Part shown: one piece after another, positions 22,106 to 32,729 of the stretch
Layout: every line of letters starts with the position of its first letter
Numbering within the stretch: position 1 is the stretch's first letter
NCBI RefSeq assembly: GCF_002776525.5
Contig: NC_045441.1
Coordinates: forward strand, 120,445,739-120,509,738
Source: Piliocolobus tephrosceles
Lineage: Eukaryota; Chordata; Mammalia; Primates; Cercopithecidae
Length of the DNA: 64,000 bases
Direction: 5' to 3'
Translations under genes and position numbers: made by a program
The notes under the pieces: generated by a model
Seen by the model: the letters and a program-made list of their open reading frames with translations, nothing else
What the model was told of the DNA's origin: nothing
Database searches by the model: none

Positions 22106-22138
22106 GACTAATACAAGCCCCATGTCCTTCTCTGCCAC
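22106..22138. repeat. Displaced copy of LTR tail plus flank (33 bp)
   Basis: GACTAATACAAGCCCCATG and on repeats 21606-21638 with a single difference (T for C at 22109). No LTR precedes it, so the LTR tail and target site were copied here after the LTR had inserted. Confidence 0.85.
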
Positions 22139-22551
22139 GCGCTGGCAACGACGAGTGGGAAGGTGATTCAGCACACAGTGCCGCCCTAGCAACTGGGTTA
22201 TCTTGTGGGCTCTTCAGTAGTCAGTATCTGTTGCTTTGCACTCTAATTATCTGTTAGTATTGTGACTCTCCACTGCCCTTGCTGCTCAGTACTTTCTATT
22301 CTTTTCTCATCTCACAGCTTCTATTGCTGCATGCTTTTTGCTGCCACATGACCTCAGCTTTCTTCCTTCTCTCTGTGTATCTTTTAATTTCTGCTCATTT
22401 CTAACTGCTGACTCCCTCTCTGTATTTCATATTCAACTCAACAAAAGAATCTGCCTGGTTTGGCTGTTCACCATCAAGTGCAGGTGGTTAGGCAGAGCCT
22501 TCTTTAAAAAAAAAATTATATATATATAATTTTTTATATAAGGTAGATATA
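22139..22551. other. Intergenic DNA with an AT palindrome
   Basis: A perfect 26-bp palindrome of A-run, (TA)n and T-run lies at 22510-22535. No gene. Confidence 0.45.
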
Positions 22552-22666
22552 AATGGGGGTCTCACTGTGTTGCCCAGGCTAGTCTTAAACTCCTGGGCTC
22601 AGGCAATTCTTCCACTTTGGCCTCCCAAAGTGCTGGTATTACAGGCATGTGCCATCATGCCCGGCT
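22552..22666 (-). mobile_element. Free Alu left monomer (FLAM-like), minus strand
   Basis: Monomer-length element from GGGGGTCTCACTGTGTTGCC to CATCATGCCCGGCT, with no second monomer. Confidence 0.75.
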
Positions 22667-22881
22667 GGCAAAGCCTTCTTGACAAACCATCTCATGAACA
22701 TAGGTCTGATGCCCTAGATCAGGTGCCCCCTGGCCTAAATGGCTTTGTTTGGAATGGCAGAATAAATTGATAAGTCATTTGGTGTCCTGTCTATTAGAAA
22801 CCTAGAAGGGGGTTTATGGGTGTGGCAGACATGATGACATTTGCAGGAAGTGGGGAAGGATGGTTATTAAAACCTGCAAGT

Positions 22882-23012
22882 AGCCAGGTGTGGTGTCTCA
22901 CGCCTGTGGTCCCAACACTTTGGGAGACCAAGGTGGGAGGATGCCTTGAGGCCAGGAGATTGAGACTAGCCTGGCCAACATAGCGAGACCTCATCTCTAC
23001 AAAAAATAAAAA
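22882..23012 (+). mobile_element. Free Alu left monomer (FLAM-like), plus strand
   Basis: GCCAGGTGTGGTGTCTCACG to CTCTACAAAAAATAAAAAAC. It is single-monomer length with a short A-rich end. Confidence 0.75.
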
Positions 23013-23104
23013 ACAACCCCAACCCCAAATCCTTACCAATGGACTTAATAAGCTACAGGATCTAGTTCCCACTTATTTCTTATCTCTTCCAACCAGGAAG
23101 CAGC

Positions 23105-23335
23105 ACAGCATACTTTAGAGCTTAACAGCATGCGTCACTAGAGAGAGACCACCTGAGTCCCAATCCTAACTCTATCCCATGACTGCTGTGTCATTTGGGG
23201 GCAGTTATTTAACTTTCCTCAGTTTCCTCATCTGGAAAAGATAAAATCGGTATCTACTTCATAGACTTGCTGGGAGAATTAGTTAATATCTTTCATGTGC
23301 TTCAAATAATGCTACTAGTAAGGGCTATTTAAGTG
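23105..23335 (+). mobile_element. MIR, plus strand
   Basis: Near-complete MIR: GAGAGAGACCACCTGAGTCC, TTTAACTTTCCTCAGTTTCC, TCATCTGGAAAAGATAAAAT, GGGAGAATTAGTTAATATC. Confidence 0.8.
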
Positions 23336-23379
23336 TTTGTTAGGTAGGTAAAATATTTCCCCCCATTCACTACATTCCA

Positions 23380-24080
23380 GCCACACTGGCCTCATTGCTG
23401 CACCTCTAGCAGGCCAAGCACACTTCTGACCAAGGGCCTTTTTGTTTGTGGTTCTTCTAGGGGGAACACATGACTAATTTTCTTACCTCTTTCTATTCTT
23501 TGCCCAAATATTGTCTTTTAAATGATAACAATGCTAGTTAAAATTGCAATCCTCGGCCAGGTGCGGTGGCTCGCACCTGTAATTCCAGCATTTTGGGAGA
23601 CCGAGGCAGGTGGGTTACTTGAGGTCAGGAGTTCAAGACCAGCCTGACTAACATGGTGAAACCCCATCTCTACTAAAAATACAAAATTAGCTGGGCATGG
23701 TGGTGGGTGCCTGTAATCCCAGCTACTTGGGAGACTGAGTCAGGAGAATTGCTTGAATCTGGGAGGTAGAGGTTGCAGTGAGCCGAGACTGCACCATTGG
23801 ACTCCAGCCTGGGCAATAAGAGTAAAATTCCATCTCAAACAATAAATAAATAAAAATGAAATTGCAATCCTCTGTACACCCCTGCTTTATTTTTCTCATT
23901 ATCACTTATCTACTTCTAATACTCTATGTAAGTTGCAAATTTGTTTTTCACCTATCTCTCCCAACTAAAGGGTAAGCAAGGGCAGGGCTGTTGTTTCATT
24001 CTCTGATGTATCCCAGGTGCCTGGAACATTGCATGGAATGTAATGGGCACTCATGCTCTTTGTGGAATGAATTAACAAAC
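23380..24080 (+). mobile_element. L2 3' region, plus strand, split by an Alu
   Basis: L2-like order: CCACACTGGCCTCATTGCTG, then (after the Alu) CCCTGCTTTATTTTTCTC, AGGGTAAGCAAGGGCAGGGC, GTGCCTGGAACATTGCATGG. The end is diffuse near TTTGTGGAATGAATTAAC. Confidence 0.65.
23554..23858 (+). mobile_element. Alu inside L2, plus strand
   Basis: Complete Alu with an (AAAT)n tail. A perfect 13-bp target duplication AAATTGCAATCCT lies at 23541-23553 and 23859-23871. Confidence 0.95.
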
Positions 24081-24621
24081 TGTATTCAGGTAAACAAAAT
24101 TGGACTCTATTTTGAAGACTGATTTCTAAATGAGCTTCCTATGGTGCATGTGCAATGCCAAAGATCTTCCCAAAAGTTGTTCTTTTAAGTTGAATAGAGA
24201 TGAGCTTCCTTCCACAATATTGTTTAATAAACTGATTAGCCAACTGTCTTTTCTCCCCAAAGGTATTTAAAGGTAAACTTTAGCTGAAACTTAGGTCAAC
24301 TTCTCTTTAATTCCTAGTGAGCATACTTTGAATTAATGAGAAAGACCAACTCCTAATTAATTGGTAGACTCTGTAGCACTGTGATTTATCCAACATGAGC
24401 TAAAAGCTATAGCCTATCATCAGGATATGGAAAAACGGGAACTAAAAACACCTATTCTAGGTCAGATAAGTTGCTAGGCTTAAATCTGTGAGGCAAATAT
24501 CATCATCACCATAGTACAGATAAACAAACCAAGGCCCCAGATCACATCCCTAATAGGTAATAGAGCCAGGATGCAAACCATCAGTTCCCAAAATCTATGC
24601 TTTTCCTCATATCTCATTTTA
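24081..24621. other. Intergenic DNA with a MIR fossil
   Basis: About 24470-24600 is a reverse MIR (CAGATAAACAAACCAAGGCC, then GGTAATAGAGCCAGGATGCA). The rest is unassigned. Confidence 0.5.
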
Positions 24622-24929
24622 TTTTTTTAAATTTATTTATTTGAGACAGAGTCTTACACTGTCGCCAAGGTTAGAGTGCAGTGGCGTGATCTTGGCTCAC
24701 TGCAACCTCCGCCTCCCAGGTTCAAGCAATTCTCCTGCCTCAGCCTTACAAGTAGCTGAGATTACAGGCATGTGCCACCACACCTGGCTAATCTTTGTAT
24801 TTTTAGTAGAGATGGGGTTTCATCACGTTAGCCAGGCTGGTCTCGAACTCCTGACCTCAGGTGATCCACCTGCCTCAGCCTCCCAACATGCTGGGATTGT
24901 GGGCATGAACCACCACACCCAGGCCATCC
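24622..24929 (-). mobile_element. Alu, minus strand
   Basis: Complete Alu. The perfect 14-bp target duplication CATATCTCATTTTA lies at 24608-24621 and 24930-24943. Confidence 0.95.
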
Positions 24930-25023
24930 CATATCTCATTTTAAGCTTCAAATTTGTCATTTGTGATATGTAGTAACAGTACTTATGTACATAGTAGTTG
25001 TGACAATTAAAAATTATATATGT

Positions 25024-25150
25024 AATGCAGAATACATATGTAATATATATAACACAGAATACAGCTTTCATTTATTTAATATATAATGTATATATAATAC
25101 AGCTTTCATTTTATTTAACATATATAAAATGCAGAATGCAGCTTTCATTA
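25024..25150. repeat. AT-rich minisatellite, 38-39-bp period, three copies
   Basis: CAGCTTTCATT recurs at 25062, 25100 and 25139, each preceded by an (AT)-rich spacer with AATACA or AATGCAGA. Copies are imperfect. Confidence 0.8.
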
Positions 25151-25313
25151 TGGCTGTACTTAGGAATGATGATGCGACTTTTGCCATGGGGAATAATCAC
25201 AGCTGCTCCAGCTGGATGACAGCAATAGGGTCTACAGAGGTGAGTTAGTTGGAGTAGTCACATTTAAAAAAAAAGAGAGAGATTTAAATTTAAAAAAAAA
25301 AAAATTGAAAATA

Positions 25314-25605
25314 GGCCAGGCGTGGCGGCTCACACCTGTAATCACGGCAGTTTGGGAGGACAAGGCGGGAGGATCTCTTGAGACCAGGAGTTCGACACCA
25401 GTCTGGGCCACATAGTGAGACCCCGCCTCTACAAAAGAAATTTTAAAAATTAGCTGGGTGTGGTGGCATGTGCCTTGAATCCTAGCTATTCGGGGGGCCG
25501 AGGTGGGAGGATGGCTTGAGCACAGTACTTTGAGGCAGTAGTGAGCTATGACCATGACACTGCACGCCAGCCTGGACAACAGAGCCAGGCCCTGGCTAAA
25601 ATAAG
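25314..25605 (+). mobile_element. Alu, plus strand
   Basis: Diverged Alu starting GGCCAGGCGTGGCGGCTC and ending CCTGGCTAAAATAAG. It is preceded by an unrelated A-rich stretch (25265-25310). Confidence 0.9.
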
Positions 25606-25879
25606 AATACTATAGAGTTGATCTTACAAACTCTCAGTAGTCAAATTTGAGGCAAGCTGATCATGAAAATGTTGTGTGTATGGTTGTATAAAAATGATGG
25701 TTTTTTGCAAAGCAAAAACCATGCATTCAAAGTGATTTAAAAACTTGGGGAAAGGAAGAAAGGAGGCAAGAATGCCAGCTAATAAATGTTGAGAAAATGA
25801 TGATGCTTAAGAAAAACACTGTTGTGCAATCCCCAAGGATCATCTGTGGATGATAAAGCCATTAAGTGAAAGATTAATG
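25606..25879. other. Unassigned intergenic DNA
   Basis: No gene or repeat recognised. Confidence 0.35.
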
Positions 25880-26295
25880 GATATTAGGGCTGGAATCATG
25901 TCCCCCAAAAAAGATATGTTGAAGTCCTAATCCCTAGCACCCCAGAATGTGCCCTTATTTGGAAATCTGCATTGTGGCAGAAATAATTAGCCAAAATGAA
26001 GTTATACTGGAGTAGGATGGGCTCCTAATCCAATCTGACTGGCTTCCTTAAAAGAAGACCAGGGAGAATGCCATGTGAAGATCAAGGCTGGCTTGAGATG
26101 TTATAGCTGCAACCCAAGGAATGTCTAGGGCTACCAGAGGCTGGAATAGGCAAGGCTTTTCCCCTGCAGGTTTTAGAGGGAGCATGGCCCTGCCAACACA
26201 TTCTTTTCCTACTTCCAGCTTCCAGACAATACACTTCTGTTTTTTAAGCCACCCAATTTGTGAGTACTTTGTTACCATAGCTCCAGGAAACTAAA
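25880..26295 (+). mobile_element. MLT1-type LTR, plus strand
   Basis: GGGCTGGAATCATGTCCCCC, AAGTCCTAATCCCTAGCACC, GGCTTCCTTAAAAGAAGACC, then ACACTTCTGTTTTTTAAGCC and ACTTTGTTACCATAGC match the MLT1 layout from start to end. No open frame of note. Confidence 0.75.
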
Positions 26296-26499
26296 GGGGA
26301 AAAGGACTGATACAGTACACTGAAGCATCATCCCACAAATATAAAAGATAGAGCTCTCCAAAGGAGGGATTTGTTAGTTACCACTTAATCAAGTTTCAGG
26401 CTTTACTGCACTAATAATGGGACAACCCAACATTGTCTATCTCCCTATATGATGCAGTAAGAGGTACACAATATCACTTTGATAGACTGATTGCAATAG

Positions 26500-26897
26500 G
26501 AGGTTGAGTTTGTTTCGCTACCACTTACCTCTGGGCTGGCTTTGTCACTTGCTTTTGCCAACATAATGCAGTTGAAGTGACAGAGTGCCAGCTGCAAACG
26601 TAGGCCTCAACAAAGGCTTCTACACTCTTTCAGATGCTGCCTTTTCATGAGAACACGCCAGGGCTAGCTTCCTAAGTGTGATAGGCTAATGGAACTGAGC
26701 CCAGTCATCCCAGCTGAGATCATCCCAGACTGACCAGCCCTTAGTCAACTTACCAAATGACTGGGATGCATGAATCGGTCCAGCCAAAATCAGCTGAGCC
26801 CAGTCCAGAGCAGCAGAACTACCTAGCCAATGGTTCTTAATATTATGCCACTGAATTGTGTGATAGTATGTTATGCAGTAATAGCTAATGGTTATAG
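26500..26897 (+). mobile_element. Old MLT1-type LTR, plus strand
   Basis: GGGCTGGCTTTGTCACTTGC, AAGTGACAGAGTGCCAGCTG, AGGCCTCAACAAAGGCTTCT, repeated CAGCTGAG blocks and the end ATGCAGTAATAGCTAATGG follow the older MLT1 subfamilies. The limits are approximate. Confidence 0.65.
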
Positions 26898-27021
26898 TCA
26901 TCTATGTTGCAATTTTTGCATTAGTTTCAATGCAAACTGATCATGAGGAAACAATCAGAAAAATGTATAGTGAGAGACGTTCTGCAAAACAACTGGACTA
27001 GATGCTACAAGAGTAAGTGCT

Positions 27022-27336
27022 GGCCGGGCACCGTGGCTCACACCTATGATTCCAACACTTTGGAAGGCTGAGGTGGGAGGATCACCTGAGGCCAGGAATT
27101 CAAGATCAGCCTGGACAACATGGTGAGACCTCATCTCTACAAAAAATCAAAAAATTAGCTGGGTGTGTTGGTGTGCACCTGTAGTACCAGCTACTCCAGA
27201 GGCTGAAGCGAGAGGAGTTTGAGGAGCTGAGACCAGGAGTTTGAGGCTGCAATGAACTATGATCATGCCACTGCTCTCTAGTCTGGGCAATAGAGTGAGA
27301 CCCTGTCTCTAAATTAATTAATTAATAATAATAAAA
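27022..27336 (+). mobile_element. Alu, plus strand
   Basis: Old Alu starting GGCCGGGCACCGTGGCTC with a (TTAA)/(ATA)-type tail at 27310-27336. Confidence 0.9.
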
Positions 27337-27389
27337 GTCAGTGTCATAAAAAGCAAATAAATAGGGAAATGGCTCTTGATAGAGTAGAA

Positions 27390-27594
27390 CAGGGTTTTTC
27401 AACTTAGGTACTAAATGACATTTTGGACTAGGTAATTCTTTGTTGTGGGGGGGGGGGGGGGGGGGGGGCTGTCCTGTGAATTCAGGCTCTTTAGCAGGCA
27501 TCTCTAGTCTCTAGATACAAGATATCAGTAGCACCCCCAGTCATGACAATCAACGATGTCTCCAAGCATTGCTAAAAGCGCGCCTCAGGGCACT
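27390..27594 (-). mobile_element. MER5A (hAT-Charlie), minus strand, with a G22 run
   Basis: Reverse MER5A: CAGGGTTTTTCAACTTAGGT, AGGTAATTCTTTGTTGTGG, GCTGTCCTGTGAATTCAGG, AGTAGCACCCCCAGTCATGA, GTCTCCAAGCATTGCT. The consensus run of about six Gs in the middle is expanded to 22 (27447-27468). Confidence 0.85.
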
Positions 27595-28020
27595 GGACTA
27601 GAGAAATGGAACCAAACGCAATGTATGGACCTTTTTAGTATCTTGGATCAAAGGCTATATAAAAGACATTTGGGACAAATGAAGAAATCTGAATATGAAC
27701 TTTAAAGATGTTATTATTGAATCATTGTTAATTTTCCCAGGCCTGAAAATGGAACTGTAGTAATGGAGGAGAATGCCCTTATTCTTAGGAGATGTATGCC
27801 GAATTATTTTAAGTGAATAACTGTAAAGTATTCAACTTACTTTCTAAATGCTTCTACGGTTAAAAATGTGTATTTACAGAAAGAGATAAAGCAAAAGTGG
27901 AAGAAAATGTTAATAATTGGCGAATCTAGCTGAAGAGTACAGGCACATTCCTTGTACTCTTCTTCAATCTTTGTGGATCTGAAAATTTTCAAAATAAAAA
28001 ATTGGGGAAAGAGCAAGTTT
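27595..28020 (+). repeat. Old interspersed repeat, family not assigned
   Basis: ACATTTGGGACAAATGAAGA, TGTTAATTTTCCCAGGCCTG, ATTGGCGAATCTAGCTGAAG and the end TTTTCAAAATAAAAAATTGG form a familiar mammalian fossil repeat with a poly(A)-like end. I cannot name the family reliably. Confidence 0.45.
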
Positions 28021-28689
28021 ATTGCATCTCTATTGCCTGGCTCTTCATTAATCTAATGTGATAGAAGGAGGAGGCCTGTTTTAAACACATCTGAGTGCTC
28101 ATTTTGTGTTGCCTGGGAAATGAGCTAGCTCAAACCAGGTATGGAGAGCTAGGGCTGAGGAAGGGGGCTTCTCCCAGCCTGAGAAACTGTAGCAAGCTCA
28201 TCTTCCCAAGGGACCACTGTCTTCCTTTCCCTTGTGTAACATTCCACACGACCCAAAGTCTAGATGCTGGGCAGCTTGTGTGCATTTCCCAGATCTCTCT
28301 GGTAAACAGCTGACAATAAACTCCAGGCTGCCTGGTGCCAAGATAATCTGATTATTCCTTTCATGATAAGGCTTCTCTCACACTTGCTACATACAAAAAA
28401 GAGACCCAAAGAGGGACAGAGTTCCCTTCTTTGGAACACAAACCATCTTGTGAGGCTAGCAGGTCACCGAGAGGACGATGGGAGGATGAGGTCCTGTGCC
28501 TTCCCTTCTCTTAGTGACTTTGCCTTTGTAAGTTTTTTCTTTCCACAGAAAAACCTAATTTCTTAACCTCTACCATGTGACAGGGAAATTCAAATCAAGC
28601 TCTGGTGCATTACAATGGCAACTGCAAAGAGACCCGTCTTGCAAGAGAGCTAATGTTTATTTTTTTAATTGTAATTTTTGCTCTTATCT
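28021..28689. other. Intergenic DNA, no gene recognised
   Basis: Comparatively unique sequence with short open frames that lack recognisable domains. Confidence 0.4.
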
Positions 28690-28825
28690 TTATTTTATTT
28701 TATTGTGTAAAGACAGAGTGTCACTATGTTGTCCAGGCTGGTCTCGAACTCCTGGGCTCAAGCAATCCTCCCACCTTGGTCTCTCAAAATGCTGGGATTA
28801 TGGGCATAAGCCACCACGCCCAGCC
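28690..28825 (-). mobile_element. Free Alu left monomer (FLAM-like), minus strand
   Basis: Monomer from the (TTTTA)n tail to GCCACCACGCCCAGCC. Confidence 0.75.
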
Positions 28826-29122
28826 AAAAGCTAACATTTAAAACATAGGCAGAACTCAGAAACCAAAAAGATAAATGCTGAAAATGCATTGTGTAAAACA
28901 TTTAAAACCTTTATATGGTAAGAATAAAAATGACAACAAGAAGAAAACACCACAAATAGAGCCAAAGACAAATGACACAGTAGGAAAAGTTGCAATCCAA
29001 CAGAAAAAGTGCTTATTTCTTTATTTTACTAAAAGATCTTACAGTTCTATAAGGGAAAAAATGAACAGAAAAAAACACATAAAGAATAGGAACAAATATT
29101 TCATACAAATAAGTATGGCAAA

Positions 29123-29428
29123 AAGCCGGGTGTAGTAGTTCATCCCTATAATCTCAACACTTTGGGAGGCCAAGGTGGGAGGATCACTTGAGCTTAGGAG
29201 TCTGATATCAGCCTGGGCAACATAACAAGACCTCGTCTCTACTAAAAATAAAATCAATTAACTGGACATGGTGTTACTTGCCTGTAGTCCCAGCTTCAAG
29301 GGAGGCTGAGGCAGGAGAACTGCTTGAGCCTGGGAGATGGAGGCAGCAGTGAGTTATGCTTGTGCTACTGCATTCCAGTCTGGGTGACAGAGCAATGTCC
29401 TAGCAAAAAAAAAAAGAAAGAAAAAAAC
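29123..29428 (+). mobile_element. Alu, plus strand
   Basis: Old Alu starting AGCCGGGTGTAGTAGTTC with a mixed A/G tail. Confidence 0.9.
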
Positions 29429-30000
29429 CACTCGAAAAAATACTTAGCTTCATTAGTGCTTAGAAAAATGCAGGTCACAACCATGTGATACCATTTTTAC
29501 CTACGAGTGACAAAAATTTTTAAATTTAATAAAACTTAGTTTTGGCACAGTTGCAGTGAAACTTACACTGTTGATGAATATAAAGGAACAATTTTTTTGG
29601 CGGTTACAATTTGGGAAAATCTAACCCAATCTTAAATGTACATATATTTTGATCCAGCAATTTCACTGAAAGGAATTTATCCTACAGTAAGAGTCATACA
29701 AGTCCCCAGTGATATGTGTATAAGGATATTTCATCAGTTAGGCAACAAATAAATTTATGGCCCATCCAACGATGAAAGCATCTACATGTGCTATTATGGA
29801 AAAATTTCTGCTATATTACTAAATGAACGAAGCAAGGTATGGATGCTATGTATTATTTTCTCTGTGTAAAAATGCAGTCTATTTTATATATCCTAATATG
29901 GAAAAAATACACCAGAAATAATTAACAGCACTTGCCCTGTGATAAGAGTGGGAAGGAGATTTTTCCCTTCCATTTTAAACCAGTCTGAAGTTTCAATTTA
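29429..30000 (+). mobile_element. Old L1M-type 3' fragment, plus strand
   Basis: Degenerate end of L1 ORF2: GTCACAACCATGTGATACCA, TTTTGATCCAGCAATTTCAC, GGAATTTATCCTACAG, GCCCATCCAACGATGAAAGC. All frames are broken. Confidence 0.65.
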
Positions 30001-30089
30001 CAGTTGCCCCTTGAAGAACATGCGTTTGAATTGCATGGGTCCACTTGTATCTGGATTTTTAAAAACCAAACTCAGATTAAAAAATACAG

Positions 30090-30202
30090 TAGTTGGCTCA
30101 CACCTGTAATCCTAATTACTCGGGGGGGAAGCTGAAGTGTGAGGATTGCTTGAGGTCAGGAGTTTGAGACCGGCATAAGCAACATAGCAAGACCCCATCT
30201 CT
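30090..30202 (+). mobile_element. Alu left-monomer piece, plus strand
   Basis: Diverged monomer (GGCTCACACCTGTAATCCTA to AAGACCCCATCTCTT), cut at its end by the following reverse Alu. Confidence 0.75.
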
Positions 30203-30203
30203 T

Positions 30204-30525
30204 TATTTATTTTCATTTTTATGTATTTATTTATTTATTTTGAGATGAAGTCTCACTCTGTTACCCAAGCTGGAGTGCAGTGGCATGATCTCAGCTTACT
30301 GCAGCCTCAACCTCCTAGGCTCAAGCGATCCTCCCCCCTCAGCCTCCCAAGTAGCTGAGACCACAGATGGGTGCCACCATGCCCAGGTAATTTTTTTGTA
30401 TTTTTGGTAGAGACGGAGTTTCACCATGTTGCCCAGGCTGATCTCGAACTCATGGACTCAAGCCATCCACCTGCCTCAGCCTCCCAAAGTGCTGGGATTA
30501 TAGGCATGAGCCACCGCACCTGGCC
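30204..30525 (-). mobile_element. Alu, minus strand, with (TTTA)n tail
   Basis: Complete reverse Alu ending CACCGCACCTGGCC. The 15-bp target duplication AAGACCCCATCTCTT (30189-30203) versus AAGACCTCATCTCTT (30526-30540) shows it landed in the preceding monomer. Confidence 0.95.
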
Positions 30526-30556
30526 AAGACCTCATCTCTTAAAAAACATATATACA

Positions 30557-30850
30557 GGCCGGGTGTGGTGGCTCACGCCTGTAATCCCAGCACTTTGGGA
30601 GGCCAAGGAGGGCAGATCACAAGGTCAGGAGATTGAGACCAGGCTGGCTAACACGGTGAAACTCTGTCTCTACTAAAAATACAAAAAATTATCCGGGCGT
30701 GGTGGCGGGCGCCTGTAGTCCCAGCTACTCGGGAGGCTGAGGCAGGAGAACTGCTTGAACCTGGGAGGCGGAGCTTGCAGTGAGCCGAGATCGCGCCACT
30801 GCACTCCAGCCTGGGTGACAGAGAGAGACTCCGTCTCAAAAAACAAACAA
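30557..30850 (+). mobile_element. Alu, plus strand
   Basis: Near-consensus Alu with GAGATCGCGCCACTGCACTC. Its tail runs into the dinucleotide repeat. ACATATATA is seen on both sides. Confidence 0.9.
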
Positions 30851-30852
30851 AC

Positions 30853-30890
<38 letters not shown>

Positions 30891-30930
30891 CTGTGTGTCT
30901 GTGTCTGTATATACACAGACACACACACAG
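30851..30930. repeat. Compound (AT)n(GT)n(AC)n microsatellite
   Basis: (AT)n at 30853-30872, (GT)n with CTGT interruptions to 30908, then ACACAGACACACACACAG. The GTGTCTGT at 30901-30908 pairs with ACAGACAC at 30915-30922, giving a hairpin inside an alternating purine-pyrimidine tract. Confidence 0.9.
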
Positions 30931-32131
30931 TATTTGCAGATGCAAAGCCCAAATATCCTGAGGGCTGACTCTTTGTATCTGCAGGTTCTATATGGCCAAC
31001 TGTGGAGCTTGAGTATGTGTAGATTTTAGTATATATAGGGGCCCTAGAACCACTCCCCCCAAGTCTACAGAGGGATGATTTTTTATGGTCATGTCTTACT
31101 TTTACAATGGAAAAAAATGCACAGGTTGTGCCTTTTTTGAAAGTTTGAAACAACTTTCAAAATGTCAATCAGTGCTCCTTATGATAGTTTTGAAGACAAA
31201 ATTTTAATTACTGAAATAGGACAAGGTTGTGTGCAGGGTAAATTGTTTTTAGCTGGAGATGCAAATAGGCAAATGGTACTGATCCATTGCAACTGGAAGT
31301 GTGAATTTCAGAACCTAGGAAGATTGGATCAGAGCAGTTACCAAGTTCATCCTTGAAGCAGCTCAGGTTCAGCCTTCAGCCAGACTCCTATTGGAAAGCC
31401 CAGCAAGGGAATAATAATATAATAGGAAATTTTCTTTCTCCTTCTCTTTCTTTGCCTCTTTGTGGAATTTCTTCAGGAACATGCAAGTTAAAATATACAC
31501 ATGACTCAGAGGTACTGAGATACAAAAAAAATTTGCCAAGGTGCTTGGATGATTCTTCCTCTTTACAAATGCATCATATTTGTGCCTGGCTGGTCCTCTT
31601 TAAAGCACCCAAGGTATTAATCTGAGAGGACAGCCTCTATCAGGGGAACATTTTTTTGTTCTCAGTGAAGTGGCACATTCAGTTCCTGGTGCAGGCTCAC
31701 TCAATTTCCATTAGTCATTTCACAGCTGTATCTTGGGAAGAGAAAATTTCAAATACTTTTGGCTGATTTCACAAGTAAACAAAAAACAAGGCCTTCCCTC
31801 TTTTCTCACAGATCTTGTTTGTTTACAATTTTCAAGTCAATAAAACACGCCTGTCTTTGTAGATGTTTCTCCTAAGTGTTTTAGCTGTCTGCTGACCTAC
31901 CTGCCTGGCTTCTACTCTGCTCTTGTACCTAGATTTGTTGCCCTCATGTTGCAGGTGAATGCTGGACCACCCACTCTAGTTTGTTATTAAATCGACGGTG
32001 CCATTTTTGTTTGGTAGTTGATGATTCTAAGGTTGTTCATGGACACCTTTTAGAAACGAGGGTCAACTATCAAGCAAAATATTAGATCTGATCATAGGTT
32101 TGTTATTTTTTAAGTTGTTTAAAGGCATCAG
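30931..32131. other. Intergenic DNA, no gene recognised
   Basis: About 1.2 kb with no clear repeat. Short open frames (for example 31353-31625) lack domains. No CpG clustering. Confidence 0.4.
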
Positions 32132-32223
32132 ATTAGCACTTTGGGAGGCCAAGGTAGGAGGAGCGCTTAATGCCAGGAGTTTGAGACCAGCTTAGGCAAC
32201 AACAGCGAGACTCTGTTTCTATT
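32132..32223 (+). mobile_element. 5'-truncated Alu monomer, plus strand
   Basis: It starts within the monomer at AGCACTTTGGGAGGCCAAGG and ends near GAGACTCTGTTTCT. About 35 leading bases are missing. Confidence 0.7.
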
Positions 32224-32725
32224 GTTTATAAAATTTAAAATTTTGAAAAAGGATATTAGATGAGTGCACAAATTTGTTATAGAGTCACTGTGAATACTGA
32301 AGATGGACACGGGGGATCATTACTGTAGGGTGGTTTGTGACAGCTGGCCCTGTTTTAGTTATTTCCTCAAGAAGACACTTGAACAATTATTGCAATGCCT
32401 CCTCTCTGTAATTACAATAATAATCATGATGATTTTGCAACTCAATATTCAATTCAGGGTGTATACACTCAACTACTGTTTTTAGCTTGTTTCTCTTTTT
32501 ATATTGATGTCAGCTGCTGTTGTCAGAATTGAAGAACAGAGAATCATTTTTCTGGTGAAAGTCAATGAAAAAAGTAATCTGGGGCCAATACAGGGAGTTA
32601 TAAGAAAAATAATTAGTTACGATTTAAGGAGTGGTAACTATGAGCTAGTTTTGTTTTTCTCCTTGGAGAGAGAAATATAATATTTTCAGCACTTATCTGC
32701 TTTTAAAACTGATAGAATATTTTAT
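32224..32725. other. Unassigned intergenic DNA
   Basis: No gene or clear repeat. Ends at the TTAA target site of the piggyBac element. Confidence 0.35.
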
Positions 32726-32729
32726 TTAA

